A stretch of 64,000 nucleotides of DNA from contig JANCIK010000006.1 in NCBI GenBank assembly GCA_028532985.1, positions 682,001 through 746,000 on the forward strand, given 5' to 3'. This DNA is from Stropharia rugosoannulata (Eukaryota; Basidiomycota; Agaricomycetes; Agaricales; Strophariaceae). A program made the position numbers and the translations under genes. A model generated the notes under the pieces. That model saw only the letters and a list, made by a program, of their open reading frames with translations. It was not told where the DNA came from and searched no databases. Each line of letters starts with the position of its first letter. Positions within the stretch are counted from its first letter, which is position 1. Positions 1 to 11,627 of the stretch are shown one piece after another.

Positions 1-557
1 ATAGGCTTTTGTTGGACATACTGGTGTTTCCGAAATGATAGTACCAGAACATGGCAAGAGGGAGAGAAAGAACCTTCGGTATGCCCAGCAAGTAAATCAT
101 GACTGCTTGAACTAGTGATGATGGATGGCTTCGACTTAGCGATCCTTGAGTTTCGTGTCTATGAACATAGGTGATATCATTATGTACCTTTTCTTGTGTT
201 GAGTCAATGTTGAGTCAGAATGATTGCGTGTTACGTTGATGCTTGATAACCACGTTGCAGCACAGCTTCGAGATAGTACGACTGCCAACGGCCACCAGTT
301 TGAATGGTCTTTGTGGCTATTAGCCCTCCAAAACCGATGTACTCCCTTTGCCAGGCTCCCGTAAATGTGCCTGAACCCGGGAGCCCGGACCATATTAATA
401 TAATTGTCTTCACGTTGTTCCTCCAGCCGCATTCTGAAGAAAGTCATAGCCACCCGTACTTTGATCCAAGACATTTTGGCCCAGACATTGTAAGTAGCAG
501 TTCATGTCTTCAGCATCGCCAGAATGTTACGAAGATCACCAACAACTTTACTCAACT
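1..557. other. Left edge, no confident gene
   Basis: I see no gene I can support here. A minus-strand open frame (about 231-474) has no recognisable domain and is interrupted before it can join the next frame. It could be the end of a gene lying to the left of the window. Confidence 0.3.
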
Positions 558-1127
558 TTAATAGCCACAAAAATAGATGGAAAACGTGAGCTTGTCGAAG
601 AAGAGCGGTGCCGGTGCCATGGATGGCTGCTTAAAGCCGAAAAAAAAGGTGCTGCCATGATAGCATTGTCCGTTGCTGTGGGCGGTCAGAGATGTTGAGT
701 TGAATGAGGTGTCGCTGAGGGGTTCTGAATCCCTAACGTATTTCAGAAGTCCGCTATTGCAGATAACGCTAGAGAGTGTATTCAGTGAGTCTTCGATGTC
801 AAAAGCCCTAACATAAAGCAGGGAAGGATATATGCGGGTGAGGCTGTGAAGGATGGATATCTTTAACCATGGTCGGGTTCCGAAGCCTATTGGGCAGGAG
901 TATAAATAAGTTGTATGCCAATCGTTGGTCCGTAGATCATTGACAAGGATAATTAGTATGTTGTCGGTCACTGTATGCGGTAGGAGGACGAGCTGGTGGT
1001 CAGCTAGTTGCTTGCACAAGGTTCGCTTTGCAGGATCCGGCGTCCAAATGGCAGGAAAAGGCCAGTAAAATTCACTGCGGGAAGCGCCCGCTGCCAGCCG
1101 CTGCACAGCGTTGAATTCAAGCGCCAT
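558..1127 (-). CDS. Hypothetical protein, weak
   Basis: An uninterrupted frame of 189 codons starts at an ATG at 1127 and ends at 558. I recognise no domain. The frame contains several tryptophans and has no low-complexity bias, which argues mildly for a real product. It has no visible introns, unlike most genes in the window. It would be divergent from the GPI-protein gene that starts at 1484, with about 350 bp between the two start codons. It may equally be a chance frame in a promoter region. Confidence 0.3.
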   Translation of the reverse strand: MALEFNAVQRLAAGASRSEFYWPFPAIWTPDPAKRTLCKQLADHQLVLLPHTVTDNILIILVNDLRTNDWHTTYLYSCPIGFGTRPWLKISILHSLTRIYPSLLYVRAFDIEDSLNTLSSVICNSGLLKYVRDSEPLSDTSFNSTSLTAHSNGQCYHGSTFFFGFKQPSMAPAPLFFDKLTFSIYFCGY

Positions 1128-1483
1128 CAGACATGCATATGTCTGGGTCGATGAATGATGATGGTGATGGTGAGAGAAAAAGCGATGTGACGGTATGTGA
1201 TGTGACTGGACAGTCCTGGCGACGGAAATTGACAAACTGTCTCCTTGGCTTGAATTCACCCTGCTACCACATCCATCGCTGCGCCCCCACCCGAGGCCGC
1301 AGACCACTCCTTTACACACTCCCTTCTTTAAAGCCCGCTATATCAAGGAAAGCAAGCGCTTTTCTCGTCATTTTTCCAGTGAGTTTACAGATTTTCCCTG
1401 CTTTTTCGTTCCCAATTCTCAGGGGCTTACCACCTCCCTTCAGACTTCACCAAAAGCATACTCATAAACGTAGCATAAACGCC

Positions 1484-2372
1484 ATGTTCGCCATACCTAT
1501 TGTAACCGCTCTCTTTGCTCTCGCTGTTCGCGCACAAGTACAGCCCAGCGAGCCCGCACCGGGCGAAATCTTCAACGCGGGCACAAACTGCCACATCTCC
1601 TGGGAGGGCTCAGGCGATGCCAACTGGAAGGGCATGTTCATCCAACTCATGACTGGAGACAACTTCAATCAGGTCCCCCTTACAAGTCTGTTTCTATTCC
1701 CTTAACATGTCTTCCTCCAGGCTGACAGCAATTACTCCTCCTCTTCTACCCTAAACGATAGCCGTCGCGACGAACCAGGACGGAAGCACCTCGGGCTCCT
1801 TTGACTACACCTGCCCGCAGGTAACGCCCAACTCTGCCATATACTTCTATATGTTCACCTCATTCCTCGACACCAACGCGTCTTGGACTGGCACGGGCCG
1901 CTTCGCTATTGCCTCGTCTACTGGGCAGACAACGCCTCCCTCAAACAGCATACAGCCTCCTGGGCCTGACGGCGGTCCAGGCGCTGCAATCCCGTGGGGC
2001 ACTGGCAAGCTCGTTGACCCTACGTCGGCAGTTGCGCCTCCCACGGCGCCCGCTGGATCGTCCTCCAACTCGACAAACACCACCGCACCCGCTTCTCCGG
2101 GCCCTTCATCCAGTACTGGTACTGGTAGCGGTGTTGGCAGCTCCACCACACCTGCGGCTGCAGTTCCTCCCGCTGCAGGCTCGAATTCCGTCTCTGCATC
2201 AAGCACTGGGACCACATCCAGCACGGCGGCTAACAATAACGCTGTCAACGGGACTGGCGCTTCCGCGGCCTCGACGACGAACAAGCCCGACTCGGCCGCT
2301 CTTGGCATGCACCCCAGCTCCCTCCTTGGCGCTGGTGTCGCCGTGCTTGCCTTCGCAGCTGCATCGTGGTAG
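1484..2372 (+). CDS. GPI-anchored Ser/Thr-rich wall protein, Kre9/Knh1-type domain
   Basis: Two exons (1484-1685 and 1762-2372) joined in phase 1 across a 76-nt GT-AG intron give about 270 residues. The first 18 residues form a signal peptide (hydrophobic run, then VRAQ). Next is a domain of about 100 residues with the features of fungal Kre9/Knh1-like proteins: PGEIFNAGTNCHISW near the N-terminus, then VATNQDGS, then TPNSAIYFYMF. After it comes a long Ser/Thr/Pro/Ala/Gly-rich region, a likely O-glycosylated stalk. The C-terminus is a hydrophobic tail (LLGAGVAVLAFAAASW) after small residues, as expected for a GPI-anchor signal. The product should sit in the plasma membrane or cell wall; in yeast the family is linked to beta-1,6-glucan. 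The coding sequence is GC-rich and intact. Confidence 0.85.
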
Positions 2373-3585
2373 TAATTTTCCAAGTTAATCTTTCTCTTAT
2401 CTAGCTAGTGCTTTATTTCTTTGCTTTGGATGAATTAAGGGATGTTATCGTTTTATTTTACGGGAACGTGGAGTGTATGGATACTTATTTAGGTCCTCAA
2501 GTTGCTAGCCAAGCGGGCTATTGTGGACAGGCCAACTTTCGGTGCATATACTACGATCTACGATACCTTTCCTTGCCTATATACACGCCCGCTTTCTTGT
2601 TGGGCATGCGCATATATGCACCTATTCACCCTTTAATCTGCATACGTGGCTAAGTAGTAGAGTAGTTGATTACAACAGCAACTGGACTAACTTGACACAT
2701 TTTATGGAAACCTCAGGCTAGATACTGAGTGTTGTTGGACTATTTAATTTTTACTTGGTGTTTGTTCTGTAACCTCTTACTTAGCGACAAATAGTACATA
2801 AGCAGTAGTACTATGACGAAGCAAAATTTAAATTTAAACTTTAAAAAATTATCTCGCAACGGCGGTGAAGCTAGCAGCTTGAGAAATTGGCCGAACTTCT
2901 CCGAGACCACTTCAACACATCAAGCTTTCAAGTCAGAAGTTCGCACTCGTATGGCTACGCTGGAGCACGCCTTAATGAGTCCCTTTTTCGGATTCTTGTT
3001 TTAAATGCAAAGTTCTTGTTGAATCAAATTCAGCGGAATGTTGGATCTACTGCACCCTAGATGAATATTACATAAACTAGGCCGGCAAGGAAAAACTCGT
3101 CTATCGTGCTACTTGTTGCTTAACTAGCATTTCTAGCATTTCACTGCATCTACGTCTACGTATGCCGTGGACAAATCCGGTATTGTAACTAAGCTTCGAA
3201 CTTCAAGTTCAAGCTTCAAGCTTCATACATCATACCTAGGTAATTGATCCCATCTCCGGGCTAAGGACAACAGTACAAAACATACGGAACACCCCGGTAC
3301 GAAGGAAGGAGTGCACACCGTTCTGGTCAGCTCCAGCACACCTGGCCGGCAAATTGAGAATTTGTCATCATGTTGCCATTGGCGTGCTTTCACCGAGTGT
3401 TACCAATAGTCCATGAAATAATTTGTATATATACAAATGTACAGACGAGTCGTGCAAAGCATAACTTTGCTTTGCATTTGGAGAACAGCATTACTGGGGG
3501 AAGACTCAGTGTCCCCCACTGAGTGTCCCTTGCTAAGACATGGTAATGATTTGGATACATTGAGTGCAGTGTTCTTTGGGAACAT
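2373..3585. other. Intergenic, no gene seen
   Basis: A/T-rich sequence downstream of the GPI-protein gene. It holds only short frames. Around 3190-3240 there is a run of short AAGCTTCAAGTT-like imperfect repeats. I see no coding or RNA feature. Confidence 0.4.
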
Positions 3586-4500
3586 TTGGCCCCCTATTAT
3601 GTCGAGCGTGCTGATGGGTGGAGTACGCGCATACCGTTCCCAGTGAACAATATGTCGACCGTACGCGCACACTGTTCACTAGGAACGGTATGCACACCGT
3701 ATGCGCACACCGTTCCCAGTGAACGGTATGCACACCGTATGCGCACACCGTTCCCAGTGAACGGTATGTACACCGTACGCGCACACCGTTCACTAGGAAC
3801 GGTATGTACAACGTATGCGCACACCGTTCACTAGGAACGGTATGTACAACGTATGCGCACACTGTTCCCAGTGAACGGTATGTACACCGTATGCGCACAC
3901 TGTTCCCAGTGAACGGTATGTACACCGTATGCGCACACCGTTCCCAGTGAACGGTGATCATGTTTGCGCGTTCACTAGGAACAGTATGTCGACTGTACGC
4001 ACATACCGTTCCCAGTGAACGGTATGTCGACTGTACGCGCATGCCGTTCACTAGGAACAATATGTCGACCGTATGTGCATGCCGTTCCCAGTGAACGGTA
4101 TGTCAAACGTACGCGCATACTGTTCCCAGTGAACGGTATGTCAAACGTATGTGTGCACCGTTCCCAGTGAACGGTATGTCGACTGTACACGCATACCGTT
4201 CCCAGTGAACGGTATGTCAAACGTATGTGCGCACCGTTCCCAGTGAACGGTATGTCGACTGTACGCGCATACCGTTCCCAGTGAACGGTATGTCAAACGT
4301 ACACGCATGCCGTTCACTAGGAACGATATGTCGACCGTACACGCATACCGTTCCCAGTGAACGGTATGTTGCACGTATGCGCGCACCGTTCCCAGTGAAC
4401 GGTATGTAGACCGTATGCCCCACACCGTTCCCAGTGAACGGTGATCATGTGTGTGCACGCCGCTCACTAGGAACGGTATGTCGACTGTACACATTTACTG
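3586..4500. repeat. Minisatellite of about 37 bp with palindromic core in two orientations
   Basis: About 24 degenerate units. Each carries the arms CCGTTC and GAACGG around a five-base core, followed by GTATGT and a variable ACCGTACGCGCAC-like spacer. Most units have the core CCAGT. At least seven (near 3678, 3791, 3826, 3970, 4048, 4312 and 4467) read TTCACTAGGAA instead of TTCCCAGTGAA, close to the reverse complement. The array lies just beyond the 3' end of the KDZ-type transposase gene and could be the subterminal repeat of that element. Long open frames on both strands here are a by-product of repeat length. Confidence 0.9.
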
Positions 4501-4613
4501 TCCCCAAACCGTCCCCTCTGATCGATGATCCTGTGCATGCGTGCCATTTTTAGGCCACCATAAGAATGAATTGTTTATTCAAAGCAGTTGCTGAGTCTAA
4601 TATACATTACTGA

Positions 4614-7600
4614 CTATTTACTTACTCTCTCCATCTTCTGTATGCGAAGTCGATTCCAAATAGAAATAAAGACCTTAGTGAAAAGAACAGCTCGATCTTG
4701 TGACATGTAGCTGACTGACTTCCGAATACGTTTGATTCCGCTATTTCCGCACTCCGCCGCGCTGGAATTTATCTTCAGGAGCTCCGGATTAGCCTCGCAG
4801 TAAGTTGAGAGAAAGGCTGCATGGCCGCATTTTGTATGGCCCGCGCTATGAAATGTATCAATAACAAATAGTGTGTTTTCAAAATATTCTGGTTCCCGTG
4901 CCATACAGTATGGTTGAAGGGCGCAAGCGAAGTCATACACAATCATTTTTGGCGCCGTTTCCCAGCGCGTGAAGAGAGCTGAGAATACGTCATTGCGCCC
5001 CTCTGCTGCAGGGATACAATGGAAGCCATAGCATACACTATGAGTACACCATACACACATGAGGCCACCAGTTAGTCTTGACTCCCCGTACTTCGCGTAG
5101 AACTTGTTGCAGCCTTCACCACGCTTCTCTTGATTGGCCTTGTCGGCACCCGAATCATTGGGGAATTTGGGGTATGATGGGCGCATGCGGATTTGGGGTA
5201 AACCATAACAAGCGCCAGTCTGTCAGCGTCATCTTGTCAGGACAACAATGACGTAGGTAAAAGGTGTGGACTTACCTTCTGCCAATCCTTTTTCCCCTCA
5301 GTGATTGTATTGCTTTTTGGAGGGTATCCGTATTTCTCCATTGAGCGCAAGGCAATGTATGCAGATTTATATAGCCACTTGCATGTGCCCACAGTCATTG
5401 GATTTGGTACGCCTGCGGACCTCATTTCGTAATCGATGGCATGATACAAAGCCGGAATGACTTTGAGATCTGAGCATGTAATCATACTAGGGGAGGAAAT
5501 AAAAAGGAGAAGCTTCGGCAATGCTGTGCCATTGACCAGTTGTAAGATCGATTCTTCAGCGGCGATCTATACATTCACACATATATCAATTGTAAGCTAT
5601 GGATTTTTATCATAACTCACCTGTAAGAATAACTTGGTATACACAGCAGGCACTGGCTTTTGGGATGCTACTGCAAGGTCACCAAAATAGTAGTCAAAGA
5701 GCCCGGCAAGATGTGCATCCACATTTGAAAGATATGCAACAACTTCGGGGATAAAACTAAGCCGCTGCGCCAAGGACTCTACGCTTTTCTTTTCAGCTTC
5801 AGTATTTCTTGTTTGACTATCAAAGGGTTCCGCGTCTTCGTCTTCGGTAGCGTAGGTTGGCAATTTTAATTGAGGTCCCCGTAAAATCATTCTTATCTTT
5901 CTTCGTATGGACTTGTCCTTGATGCACTGAGGCTCCGAAAGTGGCCGAACGTCTTCTTTAATTGGAGCAGAGGGAAGAACTGTGGTCGGCGGGTGCATCG
6001 TTGACAGCAAGTTCTTGCGATTAAAGGCGAGTGTTACACCGTCAAATATTGTCACTGCGGGCTTCGGACCACATTTCATGCACATCATATCTCCTTCGAG
6101 CTCCACAAGCTTGATGTAGGAAAACCATACTGCCCGGAAAGTCTTGTCACTCATGAACTCACCCGAACCACGAGAGATGTATCGACGGTTGACCACAGTT
6201 ACCCATGCTACAAATGGAGTCTCAGAAGAGGTGTAGGAGCTTGTAAAATCGTCCAGAAGGTCTAGGCTTAGTAGAATTTTGTTGTTCCAATTAAATAGTC
6301 CAAGGCTGCTACCGTCTGGTCCAATAAATCGATTAGGGCAAGAGGGGCATTTCTGAACTTCAATCTGAGACCGCTGGACACCAGTTAGAGTGTAAATGGA
6401 GCAAATATTGACACTGGTTGGTCTAAAAGGATCATAGAGCTGTCTAGGGGAGCTACAAGGGCAAGATGACGTTGGGGATAGTTTGATAATATCTGGAACC
6501 TTGTCGAAGCACGGCAAAGGGGGATACACCGTATCGCTCTCAATACGTGCCCAGAGAGGCGGCGGTAAGGGCAGGTAGGACACGGCCTCTGCCTTGACAG
6601 TTGAAAGCCTTTTGGTGCTTGCAGGACCTGTATTGTCTGAGAAGGTATGTAAGATTAAAATTCAAGATCCAATAACAGATGATATGGTTCACACACCGTA
6701 TCTGAGTGAGCCATCTTGACCATTTGGATCCTCAGCATCAATATCACCCTGGACATGTTGCTGGAGCGATTTTCGTGCATCTTTTATATGCAAACAATTG
6801 ACAGCATGTGCATCCAGTGAGCACTTCCAGACACCATCACCTGTGTTGGGACCATTATGCTCAACAATAGCACGATTTTTTAATGTCTTGAATGTGGCTG
6901 TCGATGTAGGCACAGAGAATCTTGTAATGTACGAGTCAGCTAAGGCGTCCTCGTATCTGAAAAACATAAAGGTACGGTTGTTATCATCTAGTATGCAGCT
7001 TTAGTATGAATAGAAAGATAGAGTATCATAAAACATACTTGTGAGACCGCTATCAAGTGGAAAGTATTCTTCGCCAGACTCATTGAGGAATCGCACGTGA
7101 AAGCATTCATCTAGACCCTGACTTTGAGGACAAAGACAGACCTTTGTCACGGAAAGCCCAGTCCTTGACCTGCTCATATGATAGACATTATTCTGCAAGT
7201 TATTGAAGTATTAACGAACACAAATTGTGGAGATTAGGTTATTATACACTCACTGTGGCCTCGTTACGCTGCCGGTTCCACCCATGGACAATAAATAAGT
7301 CATCCGAAATCTGAGTGAACATAGAGTCGTCCCATTCAAGGCTTTCTTTAAATATGTTGTAAGACTTCTCGAGATTTGTGAGGCGTTCAGGAATCTCTTC
7401 ATGTAAGGGTTGTGCATCTGGAGTCCATTCGAGGCTTTTCTCCACTGTTTCATCCAGTGTGTAATGCACATTGTTGCTTAAGGTCACAGCCGCTTTGACC
7501 TTTCGAATCTTTCTGGTTACGGGTGCAGCATGAACCCTTGGTTTCTTCTGTGGACTAACAATGTCCATTTCGGAATCGCTACCATTGTCATCGCTGTAGC

Positions 7601-7747
7601 GCCTATACCTAACTTTCTCAAGGGGAGAATCCGGAAGATCGCCGTAGGATATTGCTGCAATAGACCCTTCGCTATCAGAACCCATGATGGTAGGGGAGGT
7701 AGGTGGTGTATACGTAGTGTCATCGCCATAATAGGTAATTGATACCA
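4614..7747 (-). CDS. KDZ-type transposase with CxC5/CxC6 cysteine clusters
   Basis: At least six exons on the minus strand, from an ATG at 7747 to the stop at 4614, encode about 970 residues. The middle exon (about 5630-6640) has Cys pairs (CPC, CPSC, CMKC) arranged as in the CxC5 and CxC6 clusters that accompany KDZ (Kyakuja-Dileera-Zisupton) transposases. The last exon has KDZ-like catalytic blocks: YDFACAL (about 4925-4943), FVIDTFHSAGH (about 4841-4870) and AAECGNS (about 4745-4765). These carry candidate acidic residues for DNA cleavage. The N-terminus is acidic and Ser-rich with a basic KIRKVK patch. Joins I checked are in phase except the one near 7039. There the donor reads ACAAGTATGT, one G short of the join that keeps frame, so this copy may be dead or the base may be an error. 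Family assignment is by recognition, without a search. Confidence 0.75.
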
Positions 7748-7829
7748 TAACATTACACACGTCCTTAAATATTGTTCTGCTGGACAACCGTGCCAGAGGA
7801 ACAGTGTTTTTCTTTTTTCAACAAGCGCT

Positions 7830-8130
7830 ATGTGTGTTCTACACGAACGATTTATACTTTCTCATGCACATAAACGTCCCACAGGAACGTACAGCAGCAT
7901 ATCCTACATAAGTGTTCTACACGAACGATTTATACTTTCTCACGCACATAAACGTCCCACAGGAACACACAGCAGCACATCCTACATAAGTGTTCTACAC
8001 GAACGATTGATACTTTCTCACGCACATAAACGTCCCACAGGAACGCACAGCAGCATATCCTACATAAGTGTTCTACACGAACGATGGATACTTTCTCATG
8101 CATAACCGTACCACAGGAACGCACACGCAA
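7830..8130. repeat. 78-bp tandem repeat between divergent genes
   Basis: About 3.7 copies of a roughly 78-bp unit beginning GTGTTCTACACGAACGAT and containing CCCACAGGAACG. A looser copy continues to about 8215 (TGAACGATGG, GGGGAACGG). The array lies in the shared upstream region of the KDZ-type gene (minus strand) and the plus-strand gene at 8331. The AGGAACG element recurs in the minisatellite at 3586-4500, which suggests both arrays belong to the same mobile element as subterminal or regulatory repeats. Confidence 0.85.
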
Positions 8131-8330
8131 CTTAGATTTCTACTAACATAAGTACTCTGACAAGTGCACGCCCTTGCAATGTTCTGCATGAACGATGGGA
8201 TTGCTGTTCCAGGGGAACGGCTCTTAAATCATTTAAATAATTGCTATGTCCATAACAAGAGCATTTTCTTACTGTACTACCACTGTGCAGGACATAAATT
8301 ATTGATCACACTTCGCAAAACATCCGATTC

Positions 8331-9462
8331 ATGGCTAGAGCACAGTCAGCCGCAAGAGCAAGGGCAAGCACTTCTCCCAGCAAAAGGCCGCGAAGATCTA
8401 CCATAGACATAGTATGAATACACACTTTCATAGCAACAGACGCCCTATATCTAATTCCGTTCCTAGGAGCCCGCTGTCGTGAAGTCCGCCCCAAGAAAGG
8501 CCCGTGCAAGTGCGACTGCTCCTGCCCTGCGTCGACAGGTTCGGACATTCTATTTATCTCTTCTAATTCCGACTAGAACGTGAACTACAGGTCAAAAAGG
8601 CGTCCGCAACGGTTGAGCAGCAAGCTGAAGTTGGAAAACCTGTGAGGAAACCCAAGGCTCCCGCGCGATGCAACAAAGGTTGCATAGGACAACCGCTGCG
8701 CTCTGAGTGTAAACACACTGCACAGGGGAGACTGTTTCTGCTCACAAAGGAAGCAGAACAGGTTATTGAAACCAATACCCATCATGCCACATCTGAAATT
8801 CCAATGGTAAGTTGTATGCGAAGTACTACAAGCGCCATAATTAATAGTTATATGTGGTATATTTTAGGATGGTCCTCCTTCGTTCCACACCCCTCAAAAT
8901 TTGACCCTCAAGCTTACACCCACTATTACATTTCCGCACATTACTGTTAGTACGCCAATGTCGAGCCAGGCGCATGCATCTGGCCCGAGCTCTCTTAGTA
9001 TTACGGATATATTCCCACATGTCATCAGTAGCGCACCGGTGTTGACTCCTCATATGTGTATTGACACTACTCCGACCCCCACTCCCGGACTCCCAGCAAT
9101 TGACCCACAATTATACGTCATGGGCACGCCCTCCTCAACAGCAAATGTCAGCATGAATACCTCACCAGTACCGGGGCTTACTAACACCGCACATGTCAAC
9201 AGCTTTGTTGACATGTCCGAGTCTGCCAAACGGAAGCGAGTCCGTTCCACCGCATCAAATCCAATTTACGGGCATGTTGACAAAGTCTTCCGTGGTAATG
9301 TCCCACACAGTGAGTTATATCATTGTAACTTTATCCCTTACAGATTTTTTTCGGTTAATAAGCTTTAGAAATTCACAGACAGCGCCCTAAGGCAGCAGCC
9401 ATCACGAAAACCGCTGAAGCATCAAAATATTTCCTAGAGAGGGTGAACTCGCTGGTGGAGCA
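8331..9462 (+). CDS. Hypothetical protein, probable KDZ-element accessory gene, 3' end uncertain
   Basis: Exons 8331-8411, 8467-8538, about 8593-8806 and about 8868-9309 join in phase through GT-AG introns. They begin MARAQSAARARASTSPSKRP. The product is basic at the N-terminus, then Ser/Thr/Pro-rich, with KRKRVR near the end of the fourth exon as a possible nuclear signal. A further exon candidate (about 9381-9462, ending VNSLVEQ before a GTACGTG donor) does not connect cleanly in frame, and nothing coding follows. The 3' end may have been lost by rearrangement. The gene is divergent from the KDZ-type transposase with the 78-bp repeats between them, so it is probably cargo or an accessory gene of that element. 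I do not recognise a domain. Confidence 0.5.
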
Positions 9463-10255
9463 GGTACGTGGGAATATTTCTTGTAATCATTTCACGCGTA
9501 CCTACTATCACTGCTGGCAGTGATTAATGTTTGAAATTGAACATTGATTAGTAAACACGTAACGTGAATGTTTTAGATAGATTATTCAATATATTCTACT
9601 TTGAATATTGTTCAGAAATTCCAACTGTTTTGTTTTCTGTTTTGTATGGAAATTTTTGACTGTTTTGATTGCTGTTTCACGCAATATTTTTTATATGTAT
9701 TAATTGCTGTTATACGTAGAACATTCTTTCTTTTCTAATAAAAACAGCAATAAAAACATAAAGACTGTTCACTTTTAAACAGCAATCAAAACTTTAATCG
9801 TCTCACTCAGTTCCGTACTGAGTACGGAACTGAGTGACGCTTTGAGTGCGGCGCTGAGCATCTCCATCAGCGCGTAGATCAGTGCGCCGCTCAGTGTATG
9901 TGAGTTCTATAATTTTATTAACAGTCTACATAAAATTACATGGGCCTACACTACGTCTACACATTATCGATACGCCGTCTGATTTCTACGGCCCTAACCT
10001 ATCTACTTACGCCGTCTGCTTTCTACGGCCCTAACCCTATCTACTTACGCTCTATCTACTTCTTTACCTTACGCGCTCGATTCTACCTCTTTACCTATCG
10101 ATACGCCGGCCCTAGCCCTACCTATTGGCCGCTTTTACTATATATTTTTCAATCGCGTTCTACTGATACTGATTTTTTGCTAACATTTTTCAAACAACGA
10201 CCAAAGGTCCCTAAGCGCGCCATTGAATAAGGACAACGTAAAAGAATGGATTATT
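9463..10255. other. A/T-rich intergenic stretch with short inverted repeats
   Basis: No gene seen. Around 9640-9800 there is an imperfect inverted repeat (ACTGTTTTGATTGCTGTTT against AAACAGCAATCAAAAC). A perfect 33-bp palindrome follows at 9804-9836. From about 9960 to 10130 there are degenerate repeats of CTACGGCCCTAACCTATCTACTTACG type. Confidence 0.5.
9804..9836. repeat. Perfect 33-bp palindrome
   Basis: Sixteen-base arms CACTCAGTTCCGTACT and AGTACGGAACTGAGTG around a single G. The arms are identical on inversion. It could form a cruciform or be the tip of a foldback element; no function is evident. Confidence 0.9.
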
Positions 10256-10761
10256 TCGTACTTACCAAGATGTACAACATGTCAATGTTTCCCAAAACAC
10301 GTCTATTATCGCGTCCCCTGCCCTTCTTCGAAAATCCAAATCGAGAGTTGAGGAAAACCCCATCGTTATCGACAAATACATGAAGATACCAGCGCTCGCG
10401 GTATTCATCCGGGCGCGTTGGGTTGTTGATTTCAGAGAAACCGAAAACCGTGTAGTGACGGAAATTCGAGTCCGCCTCACTGAGCGAATGGTGCAAGTCG
10501 CCGCTAATGTACCAGTCAGCAGTTAAATGTTACAATAATCCGATTACTCACTATAGAACGATACGCCAGGAACGAGAGACAGCACACTTCCTGATACGCT
10601 CAATCTCCTGTTTAAGGGCGATTTTGAGTATTTTGATGGCTCGAGTGCGGTTCGCGTCTTTGGGAGCAGAATCCTTGCGAAGGAAGATGCTATATGAGTA
10701 ACCTGTTAATGTTGAGTGAGTTGAAGTAGATATATCAGGAAAGGTACTCACTTGCTGACAT
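10256..10761 (-). CDS. Hypothetical protein, probably truncated
   Basis: Three minus-strand exons: a 10-nt first exon (10761-10752), a second to about 10552 and a third to about 10256. They join in phase through good GT-AG introns. The frame begins MSASYSYSIFLRKDSAPKD and the third exon contains RERWYLHVFVDNDGVF, a balanced, protein-like composition. A GTAAGT donor follows at 10255, but downstream sequence is A/T-rich and offers no clear next exon. The gene is therefore probably cut off at its 3' end. I recognise no domain. Confidence 0.45.
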
Positions 10762-10904
10762 GATGGTAGGAGATCAAGAGTAAGTGAGCGCAGCCACCAC
10801 TGAAGTTTGCAAACGTTTACCAGAAATCTTCTCGCAATCACTGGTATCCAGTAACAAAAACTATGCTGTGCAAAAGACAATGGGAGGTGAGAGACTTGCA
10901 CAAT

Positions 10905-11627
10905 GTTATACATGCGCACACGCACGAACGGCGCCGGATGGCGTCGCTTGTGCACGCGCATGCGGCCGCCGCCCCCGGAATCGATCGCGTCGATCTGGGG
11001 CGCGGCGGGCAGGCCTGGCAAGGTTCCCTGAACCAGGGAACCTTGCCAGTACACATACACACGCGCGAACGACGCCGGATCGCGTCGTTCGCGTGTGCAA
11101 TGCACGTCCCCCGCCGCCCCCTGGACGCGGCATGGATCGCGTCGATCCGGGGCGCGGCGGGCAGGCCTGGCAAGGTTCCCTAGACCAGGGAACCTTGTCA
11201 GTCGATATACACACGCGCGAACGACGCGATCCGGCGTCGTTCGCGCGTGCAAGTCACGTCGCCCGCCGCCCCGGGACGCGGCACGGATCGCGTCGATCCG
11301 GGGCGCGGCAGGCAGGTCGGGCAAGGTTCCCTCGACCAGGGAACCTTGCCAGTCCATATACACACGCGCGAACGAAGCCGGATCGCGTCGTTCGCGCGTG
11401 CAATGCACGTCCCCCGCCGCCCCCTGGACGCGGCATGGATCGCGTCGATCCGGGGCGCGGCGGGCAGGTCGGGCAAGGTTCCCTAGACCAGGGAACCTTG
11501 CCAGTCTATATACACACGCGCGAACGACGCCGGATCGCGTCGTTCGCGCGTGCAATTCACGTCGCCCGCCGCCCCGGGACGCGGCACGGATCGCGTCGAT
11601 CCGGGGCGCAGCGGGCAGGTCGGGCAA
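10905..11627. repeat. GC-rich tandem array, unit about 152 bp, with A-B alternation
   Basis: About 4.7 units, each with ACACACGCGCGAACGACG, a self-complementary ATCGCGTCGATC stretch and a hairpin GGTTCCCT-NNAC-CAGGGAACC. Two subtypes alternate: units near 11100 and 11400 read CCCCCTGGACGCGGCATGG, while units near 11250 and 11550 read CCCCGGGACGCGGCACGG. The array is far more GC-rich than its flanks. Frames on both strands here are repeat artefacts. It interrupts the region upstream of the small gene at 10256-10761. Confidence 0.9.

Noticed and set aside
3533..4494. Long open frames on both strands (up to 175 codons) across the minisatellite
   Set aside because: They follow from repeat unit lengths and lack of stops in the unit; there is no non-repeat coding sequence or splice structure.
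3586..4500. CRISPR-like array of repeats and spacers
   Set aside because: Units are degenerate, spacers are themselves similar, and the genome is fungal; it is a minisatellite.
9960..10130. Telomere-like CCCTAA strings
   Set aside because: Single CCCTAA occurrences embedded in a longer degenerate unit; not a TTAGGG array.
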